Under the pieces are notes generated by a model. That model did not search any database, was not told the origin of the DNA, and saw nothing but the letters and a program-made list of their open reading frames with translations. DNA of 64,000 nucleotides. Source: Paragordius varius (taxonomy: Eukaryota; Nematomorpha). Where the stretch lies: positions 310,001 through 374,000 of the forward strand of contig OZ176056.1 of NCBI GenBank assembly GCA_964247055.1, in the 5' to 3' direction. Below, in pieces: positions 51,010-62,400 of the stretch. Within the stretch, counting starts at the first letter, position 1. The number at the start of each line of letters is the position of its first letter. The translations under genes were made by a program, and so were the position numbers.

Positions 51010-52869
51010 GTTTGACAAACTCTTTCATATCCGATTTTTACAACGATACTTTAAAAATTAATGTATAAAACTAGTCGTATCAATAAATCGCATCAATACT
51101 CAAGTTAAACTTTGTCCTTAAAAATCGGATATTGGTCACCGGTGAACAAAATTATTTTATATACATTCTCTTAGTAGGACTACATCAAAATATAGAGATA
51201 GTTTGGCAGACTCTTTCATATCCGATTTTTACAACGATACTTTAAAAATTAATATATAAAACTAGTCGCATCAATACTCAAGTTAAACTTTGTCCTTAAA
51301 AATCGGATATTGATCACCGGTGAACAAAATTATTTTTTATACATTCTCTTAGTAAGACTACATCAAAATATAGAAATAGTTTGACAAACTCTTTCATATC
51401 CGATTTTTACAACGATACTTTAAAAATTAATGTATAAAACTAGTCGTATCAATACTCAAGTTAAACTTTGTCCTTAAAAATCGGATATTGGTCACCGGTG
51501 AACAAAATTATTTTTTTTACATTCTCTTAGTAAAACTACATCAAAATATAGAAATAGTTTGACAAACTCTTTCATATCCGATTTTTACAACGATACTTTA
51601 AAAATTAATGTATAAAACTAGTCGTATCAATACTCAAGTTAAACTTTGTCCTTAAAAATCGGATATTGGTCACCGGTGAACAAAATTATTTTTTTTACAT
51701 TCTCTTAGTAAGACTACATCAAAATATAGAAATAGTTTGACAAACTCTTTCATATCCGATTTTTACAACGATACTTTAAAAATTAATGTATAAAACTAGT
51801 CGTATCAATACTCAAGTTAAACTTTGTCCTTAAAAATCGGATATTGGTCACCGGTGAACAAAATTATTTTTTTTACATTCTCTTAGTAAAACTACATCAA
51901 AATATAGAAATAGTTTGACAAACTCTTTCATATCCGATTTTTACAACGATACTTTAAAAATTAATGTATTAAACTAGTCGCATCAATACTCAAGTTAAAC
52001 TTTGTCCTTAAAAATCGGATATTGGTCACCGGTGAACAAAATTATTTTTTATACATTCTCTTATCAAGACTACATCAAAATATAGAGATAGTTTGACAAA
52101 CTCTTTCATATCCGATTTTTACAACGATACTTTAACAATTATGGTATTAAACCAGTCGCATTAATACTCAAGTTAAATTTTGTCCTTAAAAATCGGATAT
52201 TGGTCACCGGTGAACAAAACTATTTTTTATACATTCTCTTAGTAAGACTACATCAAAATATAGAGATAATTGGACAAACTCTTTCATATCCGATTTTTAC
52301 AACGATACTTTAAAAATTATGCTATTAAACCAGTCGCATCAATACTCAAGTTAAACTTTGTCCTTAAAAATCGGATATTGGTCACCGGTGAACAAAATTA
52401 TTTTTTATACTCTTAGTAAGACTACATCAAAATATAGAGATAGTTTGGCAAACTCTTTCATATCCGATTTTTACAACGATACTTTAAAAATTAATGTATA
52501 AAACTAGTCGCAGCAATACTCAAGTTAAACTTTGTCCTTAAAAATCGAATATTACACCGGTGAACAAAATTATTTTTTTTACATTCTCTTAGTAAGACTA
52601 CATCAAAATATAGAGATAGTTTGACAAACTCTTTCATATCCGATTTTTACAACGATACTTTAAAAATTAATGTGTTAAACTAGTCGCATCAATACTCAAT
52701 TTAAACTTTGTCCTTAAAACTCGGATATTGGTCACCGGTGAACAAAATTATTTTTTATACATTCTCTTAGTAAGACTACATGAAAATATAGAGATAGTTT
52801 GACAAACTCTTTCATATCCGATTTTTACAACGATACTTTTATAAAATTATGGTATTAACCCAGTCGAAT
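51010..52869 (+). repeat. Extra domain II cassette between the duplicate blocks
   Basis: A further complete cassette runs from the ggcagactc monomer (about 51,207) through attgatcacc, three gtcgtatcaatactc copies, cttatcaag, aacaattatgg, atgctatt and attacaccgg (52,553) to the cttttataaaatt monomer (52,835). The part from the attacaccgg marker to the cttttataaaatt marker equals that at 10,492-10,774 at an offset of 42,061. It then joins domain III in mid-monomer near 52,870. The equivalent interval in the left half (14,151-17,796) is twice as long and differently arranged. Confidence 0.75.
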
Positions 52870-55800
52870 CAATACTCAAGTTAAACTTTGTCCTTAAAAA
52901 TCGGATATTGGTCACCGGTGAACAAAATAATTTTTTATACATTCTCTTAGTAAGACTACATCAAAATAGAGATAGTTTGACAAACTTTTTCATATCCGAT
53001 TTTTACAACGATACTTTTTTAAAATTATGGTATTAAACCAGTCGCATCAATACTCAAGTTAAACTTTGTCCTTAAAAATCGGATATTGTTCACCGGTGAA
53101 CAAAAATATTTTTTATACTCTTAGTAAGACTACATCAAAATATAGAGATAGTTTGACAAACTCTTTCATATTCGATTTTTACAACGATACTCTAAAAATT
53201 ATGGTATTAAACCAGTCGCATCAATACTCAAGTTAAACTTTGTCCTTAAAAATCGGATATTAGTCACCGGTGAACAAAATTATTTTATATACATTCTCTT
53301 AGTAAGACTACATCAAAATATAGAAATAGTTTGACAAACTCTTTCATATCCGATTTTTACAACGATACTTTAAAAATTAATGTATAAAACTAGTCGCATC
53401 AATACTCAAGCTAAACATTGTCCTTAAAAATCGGATATTGGTCACCGGTGAACAAAACTATTTTTTATACATTCTCTTAGTAAGACTACATCAAAATATA
53501 GAAATAGTTTGACAAACTCTTTCATATCCGATTTTTACAACGATACTTTAAAAATTAATGTATAAAACTAGTCGCATCAATACTCAAGTTAAACTTTGTC
53601 CTTAAAAATCGAATATTGGTCACCGGTGAACAAAATTATTTTTTATACATTCTCTTAGTAAGACTACATCAAAATATAGAGATAGTTTGACAAACTCTTT
53701 CATATCCGATTTTTACAACGATACTTTAAAAATTAATGTGTTAAACTAGTCGCATCAATACTCAATTTAAACTTTGTCCTTAAAAATCGGATATTGGTCA
53801 CCGGTGAACAAAATTATTTTTTATGCATTCTCTTAGTAAGACTACATCAAAATATAGAGATAGTTTTACAAACTCTTTCATATCCGATTTTTACAACGAT
53901 ACTTTAAAAATTAATGTATTAAACTAGTCGCATCAATACTCAAGTTAAACTTTGTCCTTAAAAATCGGATATTGGTCACCGGTGAACAAAATTATTTTAT
54001 ATACATTCTCTTATTAAGACTACATCAAAATATAGAAATAGTTTGACAAACTCTTTCATATCCGATTTTTACAACGATACTTTAAAAATTAATGTATAAA
54101 ACTAGTCGCATCAATACTCAAGCTAAACATTGTCCTTAAAAATCGGAAATTGGTCACCGGTGAACAAAACTATTTTTTATACATTCTCTTAGTAAGACTA
54201 CATCAAAATATAGAGATAGTTTGACAAACTCTTTCATATCCGATTTTTACAACGATACTTTAAAAATTAATTTATAAAACTAGTCGTATCAATAAATCGC
54301 ATCAATACTCAAGTTAAACTTTGTCCTTAAAAATCGGATATTGGTCACCGGTGAACAAAATTATTTTTTATATATTCTATTAGTAGGACTACATCAAAAT
54401 ATAGAGATAGTTTGGCAAACTCTTTTATATCCGATTTTTACAACGATACTTTAAAAATTAATGTATAAAACTAGTCGCATCAATACTCAAGTTAAACTTT
54501 GTCCTTAAAAATCGAATATTGGTCACCGGTGAACAAAATTATTTTTTATACATTCTCTTAGTAAGACTACATCAAAATATAGAGATAGTTTGACAAACTC
54601 TTTCATATCCGATTTTTACAACGATACTTTAAAAATTAATGTGTTAAACTAGTCGCATCAATACTCAATTTAAACTTTGTCCTTAAAAATCGGATATTGG
54701 TCACCGGTGAACAAAATTATTTTATATACATTCTCTTAGTAAGACTACATCAAAATATAGAGATAGTTTTACAAACTCTTTCATATCCGATTTTTACAAC
54801 GATACTTTAAAAATTAATGTATTAAACTAGTCGCATCAATACTCAAGTTAAACTTTGTCCTTAAAAATCGGATATTGGTCACCGGTGAACAAAATAATTT
54901 TTTATACATTCTCTTAGTAAGACTACATCAAAATATAGAAATAGTTTGACAAACTGTTTCATATCCGATTTTTACAACGATACTTTAAAAATAAATGTAT
55001 AAAACTAGTCGTTTCAATAAATCGCATCAATACTCAAGTTAAACTTTGTCCTTAAAAATCGGATATTGGTCACCGGTGAACAAAATTATTTTTTATACAT
55101 TCTCTTAGTAGGACTACATCAAAATACAGAGATAGTTTGGCAAACTCTTTCATATCCGATTTTTACAATGATACTTTAAAAATTAATGTATAAAACTAGT
55201 CGCATCAATACTCAAGTTAAACTTTGTCCTTAAAAATCGGATATTGGTCACCGGTGAACAAAATTATTTTATATACATTCTCTTAGTAAGACTACATCAA
55301 AATATAGAGATAGTTTGACAAACTCTTTCATATCCGATTTTTACAACGATACTTTAAAAATTAATGTATAAAACTAGTCGCATCAATACTCAAGCTAAAC
55401 ATTGTCCTTAAAAATCGGATATTGGTCACCGGTGAACAAAACTATTTTTTATACATTCTCTTAGTAAGACTACATCAAAATATAGAGATAGTTTGACAAA
55501 CTCTTTCATATCCGATTTTTACAACGATACTTTAAAAATTAATGTGTTAAACTAGTCGCATCAATACTCAATTTAAACTTTGTCCTTAAAAATCGGATAT
55601 TGGTCATCGGTGAACAAAATTATTTTTTATACATTCTCTTAGTAAGATTACATCAAAATATAGAGATAGTTTTACAAACTCTTTCATATCCGATTTTTAC
55701 AACGATACTTTAAAAATTAATGTATTAAACTAGTCGCATCAATACTCAAGTTAAACTTTGTCCTTAAAAATCGGATATTGGTCACCGGTGAACAAAATAA

Positions 55801-58800
55801 TTTTTTATACATTCTCTTAGTAAGACTACATCAAAATATAGAGATAGTTTGACAAACTCTTTCATATCCGATTTTCACAACGATATTTTTTTAAAATTAT
55901 GGTATTAAACCAGTCGCATCAATACTCAAGTTAAACTTTGTCCTTAAAAATCGGATATTGGTCACCGGTGAACAAAATTATTTTTTATACTCTTAGTAAG
56001 ACTACATCAAAATATAGAGATAGTTTGACAAACTGTTTCATATCCGATTTTTACAACAATACTTTAAAAATTATGGTATTAAACCAGTCGCATCAATACT
56101 CAAGTTAAACTTTGTCCTTAAAAATCGGATATTGGTCACCGGTGAACAAAATTATTTTATATACATTCTCTTAGTAAGACTACATCAAAATATAGAGATA
56201 GTTTGACAAACTCTTTCATATCCGATTTTTACAACGATACTTTAAAAATTAATGTATAAAACTAGTCGTATCAATAAATCGCATCAATACTCAAGTTAAA
56301 CTTTGTCCTTAAAAATCGGATATTGGTCACCGGTGAACAAAATTATTTTTTATACATTCTCTTAGTAGGACTACATCAAAATATAGAGATAGTTTGGCAA
56401 ACTCTTTCATATCCGATTTTTACAACGATACTTTAAAAATTAATGTATAAAACTAGTCGCATCAATACTCAAGCTAAACATTGTCCTTAAAAATCGAATA
56501 TTGGCCACCGGTAAACAAAATTATTTTTTATACATTCTCTTAGTAAGACTACATCAAAATATAGAGATAGTTTGACAAACTCTTTCATATTCGATTTTTA
56601 CAACGATACTTTAAAAATTAATGTGTTAAACTAGTCGCATCAATACTCAATTTAAACTTTGTCCTTAAAAATCGGATATTGGTCACCGGTGAACAAAATT
56701 ATTTTTTATACATTCTCTTAGTAAGACTACATCAAAATATAGAGATAGTTTTACAAACTCTTTCATATCCGATTTTCACAACGATACTTTAAAAATTAAT
56801 GTTTTAAACTAGTCGCATCAATACTCAAGTTAAACTTTGTCCTTAAAAATCGGATATTGGTCACCGGTGAACAAAATAATTTTTTATACATTCTCTTAGT
56901 AAGACTACATCAAAATATAGAGATAGTTTGACAAACTCTTTCATATCCGATTTTTACAAGGATACTTTTTTTTAATTATGGTATTAAACCAGTCGCATCA
57001 ATACTCAAGTTAAACTTTGTCCTTAAAAATCGGATATTGGTCACCGGTGAACAAAATTATTTTATATACATTCTCTTAGTAAGACTACATCAAAATATAG
57101 AGATAGTTTGACAAACTCTTTCATATACGATTTTTACAACGATACTTTAAAAATTAATGTATAAAACTAGTCGCATCAATACTCAAGCTAAACATTGTCC
57201 TTAAAAATCGGATATTGGTCACCGGTGAACAAAACTATTTTTTATACATTCTCTTAGTAAGACTACATCAAAATATAGAGATAGTTTGACAAACTCTTTC
57301 ATATCCGATTTTTACAACGATACTTTACAATATATCGCATCAATACTCAAGTTAAACTTTGTCCTTAAAAATCGGATATTGGTCACCGGTGAACAAAATT
57401 ATTTTATATACATTCTCTTAGTATGACTACATCAAAATATAGAGATAGTTTGACAAACTCTTTCATATCCGATTTTTACAACGATACTTTAAAAATTAAT
57501 GTACAAAATTAGTCGCATCAATACTCAAGCTAAACATTGTCCTTAAAATCGGATATTGGTCACCGGTGAACAAAACTATTTTTATACATTCTCTTAGTAA
57601 GACTACATCAAAATATAGAGATAGTTTGACAAACTCTTTCATATCCGATTTTTACAACGATACTTTAAAAATTAATGTATAAAACTAGTCGTATCAATAA
57701 ATCGCATCAATACTCAAGTTAAACTTTGTCCTTAAAAATCGGATATTGGTCACCGGTGAACAAAATTATTTTTTATACATTCTCTTAGTAGGACTACATC
57801 AAAATAGAGAGATAGTTTGGCAAACTCTTTCATATCCGATTTTTACAAGATACTTTAAAAATTAATGTATAAAACTAGTCGCATCAATACTCAAGTTAAA
57901 CTTTTTCCTTAAAAATCGAATATTGGTCACCGGTGAACAAAATTATTTTTTATACATTCTCTTAGTAAGACTACATCAAAATATAGAGATAGTTTGACAA
58001 ACTCTTTCATATCCGATTTTTACAACGATACTTTAAAAATTATGGTATTAAACCAGTTGCATCAATACTCAAGTTAAACTTTGTCCTTAAAAATCGGATA
58101 TTGGTCACCGGTGAACAAAATTATTTTTTATACTCTTAGTAAGATTACATCAAAATATAGAGATAGTTTGACAAACTCTTTCATATCCGATTTTTACAAC
58201 GATACTCTAAAAATTATGGTATTAAACCAGTCGCATCAATACTCAAATTAAACTTTGTCCTTAAAAATCGGATATTGGTCACCGGTGAACAAAATTATTT
58301 TATATACATTCTCTTAGTAAGACTACATCAAAATATAGAGATAGTTTGACAAACTCTTTCATATCCGATTTTTACAAGGATACTTTTTTTTAATTATGGT
58401 ATTAAACCAGTCGCATCAATACTCAAGTTAAACTTTGTCCTTAAAAATCGGATATTGGTCACCGATGAACAAAATTATTTTTTATACTCTTAGTAAGACT
58501 ACATCAAAATATAGAGATAGTTTGACAAACTCTTTCATATCCGATTTTTACAACGATACTTTAAAAATTAATGTATTAAACTAGTCGCTTCAATACTCAA
58601 GTTAAACTTTGTCCTTAAAAATCGGATATTGGTCACCGGTAAACAAAATAATTTTTTATACATTCTCTTAGTAAGACTACATCAAAATAGAGATAGTTTG
58701 ACAAACTCTTTCATATCCGATTTTTACAACGATACTTTTTTAAAATTATGGTATTAAACCAGTCGCATCAATACTCAAGTTAAACTTTGTCCTTAAAAAT

Positions 58801-61800
58801 CGGATATTAGTCACCGGTGAACAAAATTATTTTATATACATTCTCTTAGTAAGACTACATCAAAATATAGAAATAGTTTGACATACTCTTTCATATCCGA
58901 TTTTTACAACGATACTTTAAAAATTAATGTATAAAACTAGTCGCATCAATACTCAAGCTAAACATTGTCCTTAAAAATCGGATATTGGTCACCGGTGAAC
59001 AAAACTATTTTTTATACATTCTCTTAGTAAGACTACATCAAAATATAGAGATAGTTTAACAAACTCTTTCATATCCGATTTTTACAACGATACTTTAAAA
59101 ATTAATGTATAAAACTAGTCGCATCAATACTCAAGTTAAACTTTGTCCTTAAAAATCGAATATTGGTCACCGGTGAACAAAATTATTTTTTATACATTCT
59201 CTTAGTAAGACTACATCAAAATATAGAGATAGTTTGACAAACTCTTTCATATCCGATATTTACAACGATACTTTAAAAATTAATGTATAAAACTAGTCGC
59301 ATCAATACTCAAGTTAAACTTTGTCCTTAAAAATCGAATATTGGTCACCGGTGAACAAAATTATTTTTTATACATTCTCTTAGTAAGACTACATCAAAAT
59401 ATAGAGATAGTTTGACAAACTCTTTCATATCCGATTTTTACAACGATACTTTTTTAAAATTATGGTATTAAACCAGTCGCATCAATACTCAAGTTGTCCT
59501 TAAAAATCGGATATTGTTCACCGGTGAACAAAAATATTTTTTATACTCTTAGTAAGACTACATCAAAATATAGAGATAGTTTGACAAACTCTTTCATATC
59601 CGATTTTTACAACGATACTTTAAAAATTATGGTATTAAACCAGTCGCATCAATACTCAAGTTAAACTTTGTCCTTAAAAATCGGATATTAGTCACCGGTG
59701 AACAAAATTATTTTATATACATTCTCTTAGTAAGACTACATCAAAATATAGAAATAGTTTGACAAACTCTTTCATATCCGATTTTTACAACGATACTTTA
59801 AAAATTAATGTATAAAACTAGTCGCATCAATACTCAAGCTAAACATTGTCCTTAAAAATCGGATATTGGTCACCGGTGAACAAAACTATTTTTTATACAT
59901 TCTCTTAGTAAGACTACATCAAAATATAGAGATAGTTTGAGAAACTCTTTCATATCCGATTTTTACAACGATACTTTAAAAATTAATGTATAAAACTAGT
60001 CGCATCAATACTCAAGTTAAACTTTGTCCTTAAAAATCGAATATTGGTCACCGGTGAACAAAATTATTTTTTATACATTCTCTTAGTAAGACTAAATCAA
60101 AATATAGAGATAGTTTGACAAACTCTTTCATATCCGATTTTTACAACGATACTTTAAAAATTAATGTGTTAAACTAGTCGCATCAATACTCAATTTAAAC
60201 TTTGTCCTTAAAAATCGGATATTGGTCACCGGTGAACAAAATTATTTTTTATGCATTCTCTTAGTAAGACTACATCAAAATATAGAGATAGTTTTACAAA
60301 CTCTTTCATATCCGATTTTTACAACGATACTTTAAAAATTAATGTATTAAACTAGTCGCATCAATACTCAAGTTAAACTTTGTCCTTAAAAATCGGATAT
60401 TGGTCACCGGTGAACAAAATTATTTTATATACATTCTCTTAGTAAGACTACATCAAAATATAGAAATAGTTTGACAAACTCTTTCATATCCGATTTTTAC
60501 AACGATACTTTAAAAATTAATGTATAAAACTAGTCGCATCAATACTCAAGCTAAACATTGTCCTTAAAAATCGGAAATTGGTCACCGGTGAACAAAACTA
60601 TTTTTTATACATTCTCTTAGTAAGACTACATCAAAATATAGAGATAGTTTGACAAACTCTTTCATATCCGATTTTTACAACGATACTTTAAAAATTAATT
60701 TATAAAACTAGTCGTATCAATAAATCGCATCAATACTCAAGTTAAACTTTGTCCTTAAAAATCGGATATTGGTCACCGGTGAACAAAATTATTTTTTATA
60801 TATTCTCTTAGTAGGACTACATCAAAATATAGAGATAGTTTGGCAAACTCTTTTATATCCGATTTTTACAACGATACTTTAAAAATTAATGTATAAAACT
60901 AGTCGCATCAATACTCAAGTTAAACTTTGTCCTTAAAAATCGAATATTGGTCACCGGTGAACAAAATTATTTTTTATACATTCTCTTAGTAAGACTACAT
61001 CAAAATATAGAGATAGTTTGACAAACTCTTTCATATCCGATTTTTACAACGATACTTTAAAAATTAATGTGTTAAACTAGTCGCATCAATACTCAATTTA
61101 AACTTTGTCCTTAAAAATCGGATATTGGTCACCGGTGAACAAAATTATTTTATATACATTCTCTTAGTAAGACTACATCAAAATATAGAGATAGTTTTAC
61201 AAACTCTTTCATATCCGATTTTTACAACGATACTTTAAAAATTAATGTATTAAACTAGTCGCATCAATACTCAAGTTAAACTTTGTCCTTAAAAATCGGA
61301 TATTGGTCACCGGTGAACAAAATAATTTTTTATACATTCTCTTAGTAAGACTACATCAAAATATAGAAATAGTTTGACAAACTCTTTCATATCCGATTTT
61401 TACAACGATACTTTAAAAATAAATGTATAAAACTAGTCGTATCAATAAATCGCATCAATACTCAAGTTAAACTTTGTCCTTAAAAATCGGATATTGGTCA
61501 CCGGTGAACAAAATTATTTTTTATACATTCTCTTAGTAGGACTACATCAAAATACAGAGATAGTTTGGCAAACTCTTTCATATCCGATTTTTACAATGAT
61601 ACTTTAAAAATTAATGTATAAAACTAGTCGCATCAATACTCAAGTTAAACTTTGTCCTTAAAAATCGGATATTGGTCACCGGTGAACAAAATTATTTTAT
61701 ATACATTCTCTTAGTAAGACTACATCAAAATATAGAGATAGTTTGACAAACTCTTTCATATCCGATTTTTACAACGATACTTTAAAAATTAATGTATAAA

Positions 61801-61930
61801 ACTAGTCGCATCAATACTCAAGCTAAACATTGTCCTTAAAAATCGGATATTGGTCACCGGTGAACAAAACTATTTTTTATACATTCTCTTAGTAAGACTA
61901 CATCAAAATATAGAGATAGTTTGACAAACT
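52870..61930 (+). repeat. Long-range duplicate, right copy (9.06 kb)
   Basis: Right-hand partner of 17,797-26,857 at a constant offset of 35,073 bp. The left junction is a hybrid monomer: cttttataaaattatgg and acccagtcgaatc from domain II, then domain III sequence from the shared tcaatactc onward. The right limit is 61,931, where aactgtttcat replaces the aactctttcat expected from 26,858. It includes both units of the 6,428-bp higher-order repeat. Confidence 0.88.
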
Positions 61931-62400
61931 GTTTCATATCCGATTTTTACAACAATACTTTAAAAATTATGGTATTAAACCAGTCGCATCAATACTCAAG
62001 TTAAACTTTGTCCTTAAAAATCGGATATTGGTCACCGGTGAACAAAATTATTTTATATACATTCTCTTAGTAAGACTACATCAAAATATAGAGATAGTTT
62101 GACAAACTCTTTCATATCCGATTTTTACAACGATACTTTAAAAATTAATGTATAAAACTAGTCGTATCAATAAATCGCATCAATACTCAAGTTAAACTTT
62201 GTCCTTAAAAATCGGATATTGGTCACCGGTGAACAAAATTATTTTTTATACTTTCTCTTAGTAGGACTACATCAAAATATAGAGATAGTTTGGCAAACTC
62301 TTTCATATCCGATTTTTACAACGATACTTTAAAAATTAATGTATAAAACTAGTCGCATCAATACTCAAGCTAAACATTGTCATTAAAAATCGAATATTGG
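61931..62400 (+). repeat. Rejoined segment after the long-range duplicate
   Basis: At 61,931 the match jumps. The following sequence corresponds to 27,390 onward (offset 34,541, skipping 532 bp, about three monomers) for about 280 bp, and equally to 20,962-21,431 (offset 40,969) for its full 470 bp. The latter match is longer and includes the gcatcaatactcaagctaaacattg / tcgaatattgg monomer. Private changes are actttctc (62,251) and gtcattaaa (62,380). This is best read as an unequal-exchange junction within domain III. Confidence 0.75.

Larger units (their letters stand above)
28001..52869 (+). repeat. Array domain II-type tract (second, with local amplifications)
   Basis: Repeated partial cassettes of the domain II monomer set fill this 24.9-kb tract. 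The attacaccgg marker occurs at 28,743, 32,301, 36,410, 44,133, 47,716 and 52,553. The left half (28.0-43.0 kb) shows many local reshufflings without a long counterpart elsewhere in the window. The right half (43.07-51.01 kb) is the collinear copy of 3.9-14.15 kb. No genes, RNA genes or insertions are visible. Confidence 0.75.

Noticed and set aside
52870-61930. Assembly artefact as the sole explanation of the 9-kb duplicate
   Set aside because: Not excluded, but not preferred: the copies carry at least five distinct substitutions, have different junctions on both sides, and are part of a longer collinear duplication with its own private differences. Read-level data would decide.
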